Assembly: GCA_900095095.1 (NCBI GenBank)
Contig: FMBT01000532.1
Span: forward strand, 1-61,875
DNA from: Fragilariopsis cylindrus CCMP1102
Taxonomy: Eukaryota; Bacillariophyta; Bacillariophyceae; Bacillariales; Bacillariaceae
Direction: 5' to 3'
Length of the DNA stretch: 61,875 nt
The notes under the pieces were generated by a model that was not told where the DNA came from, ran no database searches, and saw only the letters and a program-made list of their open reading frames with translations. How positions within the stretch are numbered: position 1 is the first letter of the stretch; every line of letters starts with the position of its first letter. The translations under genes were made by a program, and so were the position numbers. Shown here piece by piece: positions 18,356-28,727 of the stretch.

Positions 18356-19498
18356 ATGAGGGAATTGATTTCGAGGATATTAGCGGAAGTGACGATGGAA
18401 AAGGTATCAACCGCTGTGAACGAAGTAATTAGTAATGCCACAGATGCGGCGGTCGAACATGAACAAAAAGAAATTGAAAAGAGTACCGAAGACACAGATT
18501 CGTCGTTACTCGATTATGATGTGTTGACAATGGATGTAACAACATTTGAAAGAGGATTAGATCTTGTCTTTGGTGTTGCATTTCTTATTACTGCTATATT
18601 TGCTGCTAAACGTATGTCTTGGACACATCAACAGGTGGGAGCAGAAACAACTGTCGTTACTGCATTCTATGCACTTATCTTGGTTACATCAGTCTTTAGA
18701 GCAATCTGGTTCTTAATTCCTGCTACGGTATGGACGCCTCAGTATACACCCGTTGCGATATTAGCCTGGGACAAGGATCATCCAGCATGGCTTGGCGCAT
18801 TCCTATCAGAATTTGTTTTAACAGCAGGTTCATTGGCATTGTTTAGCATCTTTATTCTTATTTTGGTCTACTGGGCGGATATTCTTAAAAAGTATTTCCA
18901 TCCCGCATCCCGTCGATCAATTCCGATGGTCACATTTCTTGGATTGGTTTCATTATTGGTCGCACTTGAGGTCGTTAACGTAACATGTTTCTTCTGCAAA
19001 CTTTATACGACAGAAGGAATGATTCTATTCAATTCTGTGTTACTTGCAGTCGTTTCGATTATTTGTGTTTGCGAAATTACTATATTTTCTCATCGGTTCC
19101 GAACAGTATTAAAGACACTCGGTGCGATCAATCAAGTTTCAACCGACAGTCAAGTGAAACGAATTGTTTGGATTACCGTTACGGGGAATTTATTCTTCTT
19201 TACCCGTGCATTCTTAGAGGCAGTATTTTGTGGCTACCTAATCGTATATTGGAAGGAGGAACGTACCGTCGCTCGTTCCTTTTCACATGTATGGTGGGAT
19301 ACATATGTTGGTATCAAATTTTCTTCCGAGGTGACCATTTTATCTCTTATGTTGTATATCTTACAATCTCGATTTGCTGCAGCCGCCGCTACAAACACCA
19401 ACGGTAGTGGTAGCCGTCCGACGGGATACGTTAATGTTCCCAATAACGAAGAATCAACAAACAATGGTCCTGGTGGGGTACAGGCAATGGCAGTATAA
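18356..19498 (+). CDS. TOM1/THH1-like seven-transmembrane protein
   Basis: 380 residues, single exon. A polar N-terminus (1-65) is followed by about seven hydrophobic segments: 'LVFGVAFLITAIFAA', 'VVTAFYALILVTSVFRAIWF', 'FVLTAGSLALFSIFILILV', 'MVTFLGLVSLLVALEVV', 'ILFNSVLLAVVSIICVC', 'IVWITVTGNLFFFTRAFLEA' and 'VTILSLMLYIL'. The pattern with 'FRAIWFLIP', 'YWADILKKY' and 'RAFLEAVF' fits the THH1/TOM1/TOM3 family, which in plants are tonoplast proteins linked to membrane replication sites of tobamoviruses; their own cellular role is poorly known. The short Ala/Asn/Gly tail is probably cytosolic. The family call rests on pattern recognition only. Confidence 0.75.
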   Translation: MRELISRILAEVTMEKVSTAVNEVISNATDAAVEHEQKEIEKSTEDTDSSLLDYDVLTMDVTTFERGLDLVFGVAFLITAIFAAKRMSWTHQQVGAETTVVTAFYALILVTSVFRAIWFLIPATVWTPQYTPVAILAWDKDHPAWLGAFLSEFVLTAGSLALFSIFILILVYWADILKKYFHPASRRSIPMVTFLGLVSLLVALEVVNVTCFFCKLYTTEGMILFNSVLLAVVSIICVCEITIFSHRFRTVLKTLGAINQVSTDSQVKRIVWITVTGNLFFFTRAFLEAVFCGYLIVYWKEERTVARSFSHVWWDTYVGIKFSSEVTILSLMLYILQSRFAAAAATNTNGSGSRPTGYVNVPNNEESTNNGPGGVQAMAV

Positions 19499-19987
19499 TA
19501 ATAAGAATAAGAATAAAAATAAAATGGGCACCACTTGCATACACATAATGTTAAAAATACAGAACAATTAATGATGGGATACGTAGTACGCATTATGGTA
19601 GTTCACAAGCGAGAAGGATGTCTACGAAGAGAATTTAAATGTTTGCATATAATATAATATGATATAATATAAATGGAAAGTAACATCAATATCAAATTTG
19701 GATATCGTCTCTCGTGTACTAGCTCTACGGTATTCTAATGATGGACGATCTTGCATTCTTATTCTTTATGTTCATCGCAACAGACAAAATATGATACTCT
19801 ATTATGTTTTCGAAGAATTTGGTACTAATTTGTCATACATCGTAGTTCCAATCGGAGAGTCGAGTTATTTTATCTTTTTTACGTAAGTCTATATTAGTTT
19901 TCCTATTATATACAATCCCACTCTATCTCCGTCTGTTTTATCGCTTGAGTGTACATATGAGGGTGGCGAAGGCAGCATTTTGCTATA
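19499..19987. other. Intergenic between convergent genes
   Basis: A/T-rich 3' flanks, with an AATATAATATGATATAATAT run near 19650. No gene seen. Confidence 0.5.
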
Positions 19988-20608
19988 CTATGATGGGTAG
20001 TCATAGAGAGAATCGAAAAGCCCTTCAAATATCTCCCAGGTAAAACCAAGCTTACGTACCTCAGTAGACGAGGGATTATATTTTGCTGCCGGCAGTATAC
20101 CCAAGTCTTGTCGACAATTTGGACACGTTGTACTCTTTGATATCCACATATTGAGGCAATTTGTATGGTATGTGTGATGACATACGGTTATAGTCGAAAT
20201 CTTCTGTTCAATTTCAAAGCCTTGTAGGCATATGGAACACGAGGAGGAACATGTAGGAGAGGAGGAAATCAACTCCTTCTCATCGTCATTCTTTGTTGTA
20301 AGAACTCTTGTATCTATAGCAAGTTCGTGTATTTTCTTCGTATATTTATTATTACTGTCGGAAGATAGAAAATATGATTCATCATCAGTCATCGTTGTTG
20401 TTGTCGTCAACAATGGTGGCATGAATATTCTGATTAATAGTAGACTAAGAAGAGCAACTGATAATATAAGTTCAATTCCACCTTTTCCATTAGTTGCTAT
20501 CGATGCCAAACAAAAGGAGATAAGTCCCCCTAGACCCCCAACGAGAATTATACATGTATAAAACTGATGCCAGAATTGCAATGGTATAAACCCATGTATG
20601 AAATGCAT
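19988..20608 (-). CDS. Membrane RING-H2 finger protein, probable E3 ubiquitin ligase
   Basis: 206 residues from ATG 20608 to TAG. Two N-terminal hydrophobic segments ('FYTCIILVGGLGGLISFCLA' and 'GIELILSVALLSLLLIRIF') anchor it. A polar linker follows, then a RING-H2 domain at about 121-164 in which the ligands run C-x2-C ... C-x-H-x2-H-x2-C ... C-x2-C ('CSICLQGF', 'CHHTYHTNC', 'CPNC'). RING-H2 domains recruit E2 ubiquitin-conjugating enzymes; the membrane anchors suggest quality control or receptor turnover at an endomembrane, though the substrate is unknown. All eight zinc ligands are present. Confidence 0.88.
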   Translation of the reverse strand: MHFIHGFIPLQFWHQFYTCIILVGGLGGLISFCLASIATNGKGGIELILSVALLSLLLIRIFMPPLLTTTTTMTDDESYFLSSDSNNKYTKKIHELAIDTRVLTTKNDDEKELISSSPTCSSSCSICLQGFEIEQKISTITVCHHTYHTNCLNMWISKSTTCPNCRQDLGILPAAKYNPSSTEVRKLGFTWEIFEGLFDSLYDYPS

Positions 20609-21254
20609 GATGTTCGCTCAAAATATTCTATTTTCGGACGTTATTGAATTGTTGCTAGAATACCTAATAGACAAATTGTTGACATCCATCTATTATCTTT
20701 TCACAATAGTCGATGATGGTAGAGTGTGGTCTATGACAACTGATTGGGTTGTACAGTGTGCGTTCTTATTTCCTTTCTTTGGAAACAAACATCGTCAATC
20801 CGGTACTGGTGTATGTTACATTATTACGGTATATTAATGCGTTTTTTGCAATTGGACGGCAAATCGGAAAATCTTTTTTCACGGAGGGATGAATCTGTGT
20901 TCTGTAAGTATGTACTGTACAGTACTGTAGTGTTTTTCTTGACACATTTTTAATTCACAAGAAAAATTGTGCGAAAAAAAACATGTTTCCCCCAGACCCC
21001 GAAAATAATAGCATCGTCTACCAACCACTCAAAATACTAGTAAAATAGAGAAATTGTAAACACAAAACAACACTCTCTATTCACACCGACAACACCAAAT
21101 GAGGAACTTGGTATTCTAAAGAAAAGAAAAAGAGTTATCAAGAAGAACGATAAAAAGTCGACTATCATCAGTCCAGGATATTCTATCGTAACAAAACAAA
21201 AGTGCAAAGCAGTCAGCCCAATTCGAAATTATTCGATACAGAAGTATTAGCATC
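20609..21254. other. Intergenic, divergent promoter region
   Basis: Lies between the minus-strand RING gene and the plus-strand CGR1 gene. Short open frames here lack protein character. A GTACTGTACAGTACTG palindromic stretch is at about 20910-20926. Confidence 0.5.
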
Positions 21255-21782
21255 ATGACGGCAACAAAGACGGCAACAACAGCAACAGTATTTGTTGATA
21301 ATGAAACTAAAAATCCTATTGTTCATGAGGTAGAAGATAAGCAAATGTTTGCGGGTGATATTGTTAAGATGTCACTTGCACCAACAACGAAGGGACGGAA
21401 TGTATCTGGTCGAACATGGAAAGTCCGTCCACAAAAAAGAGCATCGACGTTAGTTAAAACTAAAGTCAATAATGGTTGTAAGACATGGGAAGTACGTCAA
21501 GCGGAACGACTTGCACGAAAGGAATCAACGGAATTACAAAATGAATTACGAGAAGAACGTAAAATTTCAAAAAATTTAAAGAAGGAAAGACGATTAGAAA
21601 ATGAAACACGACGAGCAGAAAATGAATTTAAGAATGCACAAAAGTCTGCAAAGACACTCAATACCGGCAAACTGAAATCAACATTGCAGGCAATGTCCAA
21701 GAAACAATTACGAAAGATCAAAAAGACAAGAATGAATACAAAGACTGGGGTCGTCGAATATGTATCTGCATATGCGAAATAA
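21255..21782 (+). CDS. CGR1/CCDC86-like nucleolar ribosome-biogenesis protein
   Basis: 175 residues, single exon. The C-terminal two thirds is a typical Cgr1 domain: 'VSGRTWKVRPQKRASTLV', 'TKVNNGCKTWEVRQAERLAR', a long basic/acidic helix, 'RRLENETRRAENEFKNAQKS', 'MSKKQLRKIKKTRMNTKTG' and the terminal 'VVEYVSAYAK'. Yeast Cgr1 is a nucleolar protein needed for pre-rRNA processing of the 60S subunit; human CCDC86 is the relative. Length is close to fungal Cgr1 plus a short N-terminal extension. Very strong similarity across the whole domain. Confidence 0.93.
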   Translation: MTATKTATTATVFVDNETKNPIVHEVEDKQMFAGDIVKMSLAPTTKGRNVSGRTWKVRPQKRASTLVKTKVNNGCKTWEVRQAERLARKESTELQNELREERKISKNLKKERRLENETRRAENEFKNAQKSAKTLNTGKLKSTLQAMSKKQLRKIKKTRMNTKTGVVEYVSAYAK

Positions 21783-23086
21783 TAATGTTATTAATAAAAG
21801 TAATAATAAAATACTTGTATGTAAACAAATAATAATATTCAGTATTAGGATTTAGGACCTATGTAACGGATATGCATACCTTACTTTATCGTCGTTTACT
21901 GTTCTATGATTGCTGTAAAAAACAAAATTTCCATTCGGAAATTACTTCTAGTTCTACACCTTCTACTATAAAGTATTCGTTGAAGGTATTGGTTCATCTG
22001 CATTTTTAAAGTTGCCCCTTCCATACATATTATGAAAGATGAAAACATAAAAGGGTTCTGCCTGCATGTTTATAGTCATGCATAAACCAGTTTTTCACCG
22101 TCAGCTACTGAATTCTTTGTTGTGCCTATGGATTTTATGCAAGCTAAAATTTGACGATACTGTGGCACCACCATCACCTGACTACTCTGACACTATATTA
22201 TGCTCTGTGTACTGTAGTAGATATTATTTTGAGTGACCAGTCTAGTAGTTTGGTTGGGCGTTACTAGCGTAGCATGAGTTCTACAAATTTTCTCACATGT
22301 GCGTTGTAATAACTCTATGCTGCACATCACTGGGAGGATGTTCTGCTGTTGTTGGTGTTGTTGCTGTTGCTACTGAACAAGCTCAACTGTCACGCATGCT
22401 TGCTTGTAGTTGGTCCAAGAAAAAACCAGATTTTCTCTTCAAGAAGATGTGTAATGCATGCATATTGCAGCAAGGATCGCTGATTTACATCATTCCAATT
22501 ATACAAACTATACTAGCTAATAATATTGTAATAACTTAGTTACTAGTTATTGCACTCTGGCTCCCTCCCTACTTTAGTTTGATGGAGAGATTTATTATTT
22601 TGTTGTATCTCTCCGCTCCCCCTATTAGCCTTCTTTTCTTTCTTCCCCCAAATGAGGAGGTTGCGCATGTGCTACATCGGTGGAAAATACGTTACTGTAC
22701 AAGTGCGTGCATTTGCGTCATGACCAACATACCGCCTTAACATAGCTACACACAGAAACTGCATGCATTGGCCCATGATTTATTAAATTTGACGAGGCAG
22801 GGAGACGTTCACATTTACGACGATAGTAGGTTTACTACAATAGCTTGTAGCAGCACAGTAACGGCAAAGGAAAACCCCCATCACAAAGCAAGGGAAAGGG
22901 GGAAAAGACTCGACAATCGAAAATAGAACGGAAGGCGAGAGGAGAGATCGATAAGGAGAGAGAGAGAGAGAGAGATTAGCGCGCTTGTAGTTGTTTGTTC
23001 CGCTCATAAAAGCAGGTTAATAAATACAACAACGCCTTATTTACAGTCAAAAACCATTTTTTCAATAAAAATAATAACACAATAAA
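21783..23086. other. Intergenic
   Basis: 1.3 kb without a supported gene. It contains T- and C-rich stretches and a GA microsatellite at 22956-22976 upstream of the casein kinase gene. Small open frames here have no conserved features. Confidence 0.5.
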
Positions 23087-24595
23087 ATGGAATTGCGTGT
23101 TGGTAAAAAGTACCGTCTTGGACGGAAAATTGGTAGTGGTTCATTCGGTGATATTTATCTAGGAACGAATATGACTACCGGTGAAGAGGTTGCTATCAAA
23201 CTTGAATCTGTGAAGACGAAGCATCCACAATTATTATATGAAAGTAAAATTTATCGTATTCTACACGGGGATGTAAGTTTTGATTAGATGTACATTATTT
23301 TTATTTCTCTCTGTGTGTAGTTAGTTTTTCTCTGAGTCTCTGGTGTTTATTTGTTTTTCTTTCATTTCATTTTTACTCACATCGGCTGATTTATTCTATT
23401 TCTATATTCATTTTTTTACTATTGACTTCTCTTTTACAACTTCTTTACTTTCTTTAGTGGGTATTCCAAATGTTCGATGGTACGGTATTGAAGGTGATTA
23501 TAACGTTATGGTGTTAGATTTACTTGGTCCGTCATTAGAGGATTTATTTAATTATTGTGGACGGAGATTCCAATTAAAGACGGTACTGATGCTGGCGGAT
23601 CAATTATTAAGTCGATTAGAATACGTCCATACGAAATCTTTCATTCATAGAGATGTGAAACCTGATAATTTTTTGATTGGGTTAGGGAAACGTCAATCGG
23701 TCATTCATATTATTGATTTTGGTTTAGCGAAAAAGTATCGTGATCCACGATCACATCAACATATTCCATATCGTGAAAATAAAAATTTAACAGGAACAGC
23801 ACGATACGCATCTATCAATACACATATCGGTATCGAGCAAAGTCGTAGAGATGATTTAGAATCACTTGGATATGTTTTAATGTATTTCATCCGTGGTTCA
23901 TTGCCCTGGCAGGGATTAAAGGCAAATACGAAAAAACAAAAGTATGAACGTATTATGGATCGTAAAATGTCAACAAGTACAGAACAACTTTGTAAGGGAT
24001 ACGCAACAGAATTCCGTTCGTATTTTGAATATTGTAGATCATTACGATTTGAAGATCGACCAGATTATGCGTACCTTAAAAGACTCTTCAAAGAACTCTT
24101 TTATCGTAAGGGATTTCAATATGACAATATGTTTGATTGGACCGTTTTGAATCTACAACAGGAACGATCACGGGCACCACCAGAACGTCCCTCTTATCGT
24201 CGAATAATCAACCACAAGGAGGAGGGAATGGTGGTGGTGGCGGTGGTGATCCATCAGCAAGCCAAAGAGCACCTGAGAATCAAGACACCGCGAAACGTGA
24301 TTCAGGTTCGTACAATCAGGATGCTGATCAACGTAAACAACCACCAACTGGTGTTAGTGGTGCTGCTGGTGACGAAAAGGAAAGGAGCCGATCAGGAAAT
24401 GATAATCAATCCCATGATCAACGCAGTGCTTCTCGTGGTGGTTACGGCGGTGCTGGTAGCGTCACTGTTCCAGTTGCTGCTGGCAATGGTGGTGGTAGAC
24501 AATCGGATAATCGAAGTCAACAGAATCCATCTGCGCAGGGTTCTCAACAAGGAGGAGAGAAGGCAGGATTTCAAACACGATCTACCGGGCAATAA
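23087..24595 (+). CDS. Casein kinase 1 (CK1 family Ser/Thr protein kinase)
   Basis: Exon 1, 23087 to about 23273, encodes the glycine loop ('[12 protein letters not shown]') and the ATP lysine. Exon 2, from about 23458, encodes '[20 protein letters not shown]', catalytic '[12 protein letters not shown]', '[10 protein letters not shown]', and the CK1 signatures '[20 protein letters not shown]' and '[20 protein letters not shown]'. CK1 enzymes phosphorylate pre-primed acidic sites in many pathways. The splice join leaves one ambiguous G and is not a clean GT-AG (see findings). After the kinase domain the frame is lost near 24191-24200: a one-base loss there would connect to the Gly/Gln/Ser-rich tail ending 'QTRSTGQ' at 24595; the literal frame instead runs to 24635 through hydrophobic nonsense. 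The kinase assignment itself is certain. Confidence 0.9.
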
Positions 24596-25037
24596 GATTA
24601 GAAGAATCATCCTAGGGCGACGAAGACGACAATAATAATAACAACCTCGTATGACTTACGACGACGACAAAAAAATGCTGACTGATAATTTGATAAAATG
24701 GTGTATAATGTGCATTGATGAAAGTGATGTAGAGAGCTGGGACAAGTCTAAAATATACGGAGCATTGATATTTTTCAATTCTGTACTTTCGTATGATAAG
24801 GTCCCTACTCTACTGTTTAGATTTGGAATTAATATTTGTAAATAAATAAATTTTTCTAGAAAAATGTATGCATATTACATTGCTTTAGTTATTGTAGCAC
24901 ACTAGATCTTTTCCTGAATTAAAAGTAGATTCATTGGACTCTTCAGCTATGATCTCCCACATACCCCCGGTCCCCCTCGCTACCACTCTGTTTCTTTTAT
25001 TCCATCAAGTTCGGCCCACCTGCTTTAATGAGAATGA
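24596..25037. other. Intergenic between convergent genes
   Basis: 3' flanks of the kinase gene and the following minus-strand gene; no gene recognised. Confidence 0.5.
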
Positions 25038-27197
25038 TTAAAAAGGTACGTCATCAAACGATTCCGATGACCAGGCACGGATAATTTCTGCTTGCTGTTG
25101 TTGCACTTCACACATTTCAACGGTCCCGGGATCTTGATTCCAGTAATAGTTATCACTTCTTTTATTTCCGCTAAAAGGAGATGGTGAAGGTAGCATTGCT
25201 TGTGTATGTGCTGGAGCTGGTCGGAGGGCTGTCACGATCATACTTGTATCATTCAGCGTTCTAGGAGAGGACGATTGCCTGATGGAAGTATACTTCATAG
25301 GCATATCACGATTCTTGTCTGTAGAAAGTATACCACTAGTCGCATGATTAGTTGGAGATAACGTGGCGAGTACTGAACTAGTAGCGGGATAGCCAATAAT
25401 ATGTGCACTGTATTCAGCAATTTCTTTGGTAGGTGATGATCTTCGCTTATTAGAGAGAAGTGTCGTTGTAAGACGGCTTGCATGGGAGGCCATTGATGAG
25501 GAACCGAATTCAGAAGTTTCGAATAAACCTTCCGAATCCTCCTGGTTGTCAAAATCTAAGAGACTTTGATTTCGGGGGTACCTTGAAGGGCTTTCGAGGA
25601 GGGATTCTTCGTGGACTGTTGAGTCGAAATATGTCATCGTTATTGCTGGAATAGAGAAAGAGCTCTGTTCACCAAATCCAAGTGTATGCTGGGGCTGACT
25701 ACGCCAGTCCCCAAAGCGTGCTTCAAGAGACAACCTATTATCAGATCTTTTCGGTTTACATATTGACTGTCCGAATTCACCGTCTAGGATACTGTCATTA
25801 TGGACTAGTAATTTCTTTTTCTCATTCATATCTCCCCATAAAGGACTCTCGAAGGTCTGATTGACTGGTGTCCTTTGAATGCACGAGTCGGAATACGTCC
25901 TTCTCTTTGATTCAATCCAAGTATCATCATATAGATCAAGGTGAGGTAGATAAACGGACCCATGATGTGTATTCAATGCTTCAAAGCTTCTGTCAAAAGA
26001 TTCGGTGCTACCAGTAGGGCTGCTTGAAGATCTACGACGGAATTTTACTATTTTTTGAAACGGTTCTTGATTCGCGGAAAATGAGCTCTTTGTCGACGAT
26101 GATAGAAGATCGATACCCGAGTAGCCATTTGCTACATGCCGTTGACGCTCAAATACCACATCCGAATCTGAAAATACGCGCTGCCTTAAATCAAACGGTG
26201 TTTGTCTTACTTCATTTTCTTCTTCTTCTTCTTCTTCTTTTTCTTCTTCGTTGCCAAGATGCCAGTCACTATTAAAATCGTTATCAGGTGTCGGCTCCGT
26301 TTCGTCAAAAGAAGGAAGTTGGCGAAAGTCATAACCACACTCGATAACATTAGAATCAGGACTGACATCATCCCCCTCACCCTCGCTATCAATACTACTC
26401 TCACTTTCATCTGTATCTTCCTCGATACGGTATGTAGTAGCATGAATAAACATTGGGCATCGTTGTCGGAACGATAAGTGGTCCCTTTTTGAGAATGATC
26501 GATATAATGATGTGTCATCAGTCAGTACGCTGAGACCATCACAACTAGAATTATCTAATGTGAAGCTTCTTTGACTGCGTAAGATATTCCTATAACTTGT
26601 CGAATCGGAAGAAAATGATGACGAAATATCCCACCTGGCTTGTGCTGCAGATGGACGATTAAATACTTCAGCCTTTTGTCTAACTAACATACTTCTTCCT
26701 GTCCTAATATTATTTCTTGTACTGCGTTGAGAAACGAACGTCATCGAATCGTCGGTACGAGTTATAGATTCTTCCTCGTGCTGATGATCATTCTCGTTTT
26801 CATCCTCAACTATCTCCTGATATTCATTAATTGTACTTATTGAAGAACGAAATACAGCCGGTTGTTGACGAAATTTTAAGAGATGCTGTCGGTGCTTTTG
26901 TCGTAGCTGACGAAAGATTTTGTTCATTACTTTCAGTGGCTTTTTAGAAGGACGCATAGCTTCCATTTGCTCCTCATCCTGTAAATTATCACCTTTTGAA
27001 TTATCTGAATCTTTCTTCTCCGTTCCGACTGATCTTTCTCCAGGATGAGATGCTCGTGGGTGATTAATACAACTCGCGTTTGCTATGGTAGATGAATTAT
27101 CCTCGTTTTCTTCGAAAGAACCCGTAATGTGAAGGTCATCTCCATCACCAAGCACACCGTGTGCATAGCTAGATATTGATCCTCGCTTCGGAAGCAT
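25038..27197 (-). CDS. Large Ser/Asp/Glu-rich protein of unknown function
   Basis: About 719 residues from ATG 27197 to TAA (the open frame reaches 27224 but starts there with TTG). It is polar and apparently disordered, with many Ser/Arg clusters such as 'RRRSSSSPTGSTESFDRSF', an acidic Glu run from GAA/GAG codons (26216-26250), and a basic segment around residues 75-105 ('PSKKPLKVMNKIFRQLRQKH'). No enzyme domain, membrane segment or zinc finger is visible. The long uninterrupted frame argues that it is a real gene. The many Ser-rich basic sites look like kinase targets, which is only an inference. Confidence 0.65.
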   Translation of the reverse strand: MLPKRGSISSYAHGVLGDGDDLHITGSFEENEDNSSTIANASCINHPRASHPGERSVGTEKKDSDNSKGDNLQDEEQMEAMRPSKKPLKVMNKIFRQLRQKHRQHLLKFRQQPAVFRSSISTINEYQEIVEDENENDHQHEEESITRTDDSMTFVSQRSTRNNIRTGRSMLVRQKAEVFNRPSAAQARWDISSSFSSDSTSYRNILRSQRSFTLDNSSCDGLSVLTDDTSLYRSFSKRDHLSFRQRCPMFIHATTYRIEEDTDESESSIDSEGEGDDVSPDSNVIECGYDFRQLPSFDETEPTPDNDFNSDWHLGNEEEKEEEEEEENEVRQTPFDLRQRVFSDSDVVFERQRHVANGYSGIDLLSSSTKSSFSANQEPFQKIVKFRRRSSSSPTGSTESFDRSFEALNTHHGSVYLPHLDLYDDTWIESKRRTYSDSCIQRTPVNQTFESPLWGDMNEKKKLLVHNDSILDGEFGQSICKPKRSDNRLSLEARFGDWRSQPQHTLGFGEQSSFSIPAITMTYFDSTVHEESLLESPSRYPRNQSLLDFDNQEDSEGLFETSEFGSSSMASHASRLTTTLLSNKRRSSPTKEIAEYSAHIIGYPATSSVLATLSPTNHATSGILSTDKNRDMPMKYTSIRQSSSPRTLNDTSMIVTALRPAPAHTQAMLPSPSPFSGNKRSDNYYWNQDPGTVEMCEVQQQQAEIIRAWSSESFDDVPF

Positions 27198-27938
27198 AAT
27201 TGCAGCAAAAAATCTACTGAGCAACCAGTTCTTTCGATCAGCATACGTAGCTAAATCAGAATGGTGTCTCGATGTCTATGATGCATGGTAAGTTTGCACG
27301 AATAAATCGCTCAAAAAATAAATGAAAAAATGAACGCGAAGTTATCGCCATGCGCGCAGTGAAAAATCGGAAAAACATACCGGCATAAGATGATTTTTTT
27401 TTATTCTATAATCTACATAGGATGTAAGTTACTGTACGCTACACTTTATTTGTAGAACTGAACTCAAGTGTAGCCATACAGTAGGTTTATGATAAAATAT
27501 GTATTGGTGATCATCAGTATAGTGTTCATCACCAAATATACATTTCAACCTTGTGTCAATTAGTCTGCACTGCAGCAGGTGGATTGACTGACCAAATTAG
27601 TCTCTCTACCATAGGATAGGATTAATGGATGCAGCTTGGTAAGAGAGAATCAATCTCGATCAGGTAACAAGCTCAATCAAGGGGATATGAATTGGATAAA
27701 CCATATTGTGCAACCAGACAACAATAGAAACTACCTGTCACTGCTATGATATCGCACTGAATCCACTTGCTTAAGTGTAGAAATACTTGAAGTAATAACA
27801 AAAAGTCAACAAACAGATACGATTCATTCACGTTATGTTAGCCCTAAAGCAATGTTAGGCTATACAACATTTTTTATCATCTTTTATAAAGATTTCAAAA
27901 AAGATAAGAAAAATAGGCAAATTACCTGAATCTTATTA
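27198..27938. other. Intergenic
   Basis: A/T-rich flank between two minus-strand genes; nothing recognised. Confidence 0.5.
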
Positions 27939-28727
27939 TTACATTATGGTACATGCGGATGGTTCACTTGTCCCTCTTTCTTCTTCCTCTCTTTGATATT
28001 TTTTTTCGTGTCGTTCTCTTCGTCGTTCGTGTAACATATTAACAACACCCGATCTACGTTTCGTGGACATTTTTACTTCTGATATATAAGATTCTTCATA
28101 TTGATATCCAGTTTCAGGTGGTCCCTGATCTGAATTTGAATATGGATTATATGGTTCGTCACTGATATCATCGATTTTTCTATTACTATGAGTACTATTC
28201 TTACTAGTCCTACTTGTACTACCACTATTACCAGCAGAACTAGTACTAAATGCAAATCCTTTCCCAATTGGTGAACGATAATCAAATTCACCTGCCTTCT
28301 TTGCATGTGCGTAGGCACTCTTTAATGCATCATGGTACATCCCATCACCATAATGCATATCATAATGACGTTGTGCATCATGCCACTTGCCATCGGGTGG
28401 GGCATGGGGTGTATACACTTTCCTATAATTAGCTGGCGGAGGTCGTTTCCGATTCTTATTATACCAACCAGATGGTGTGTAGGAACCTCCATAGGCCATA
28501 TCATATTGTCGTCGTCGTTCGGTATCAATTAGTATAGTATATGCTTCTGTTGTTTCTTTAAATTTCTTAGTTTTCGCTTCATCGCCATCATGTCTATCAG
28601 GATGTAATGTTAATGCCAAACGACGATACGATGTTTTGATTTCTGTGGTGGTTGCTTCACTAGAAACTTGAAGTAATTTATAAAAATCTTTTGCAGCATT
28701 CCTACTCTTATTATAGTTCCTCGACAT
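27939..28727 (-). CDS. DnaJ (Hsp40) domain protein
   Basis: 262 residues from ATG 28727 to TAA. An N-terminal J domain (about 13-77) begins 'AAKDFYKLLQVSSEATTTEI' and carries the essential HPD tripeptide at residues 42-44 ('LALTLHPDRHDGDE'), then 'ERRRQYDMAYGG'. J domains stimulate Hsp70 ATPase. The rest has no Gly/Phe or zinc-finger region. It is His/Tyr-rich around 'WHDAQRHYDMHYGDGMYHD', then Ser/Thr-rich, and basic at the end. This makes it a class C J protein. No signal peptide, so probably cytosolic, nuclear or mitochondrial. Confidence 0.9.
   Translation of the reverse strand: MSRNYNKSRNAAKDFYKLLQVSSEATTTEIKTSYRRLALTLHPDRHDGDEAKTKKFKETTEAYTILIDTERRRQYDMAYGGSYTPSGWYNKNRKRPPPANYRKVYTPHAPPDGKWHDAQRHYDMHYGDGMYHDALKSAYAHAKKAGEFDYRSPIGKGFAFSTSSAGNSGSTSRTSKNSTHSNRKIDDISDEPYNPYSNSDQGPPETGYQYEESYISEVKMSTKRRSGVVNMLHERRRERHEKKYQREEEERGTSEPSACTIM

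Noticed and set aside
24137-24595. Separate Gly/Gln-rich gene overlapping the kinase end
   Set aside because: Better explained as the kinase's own tail after a one-base loss near 24195; it has no promoter space or conserved start.
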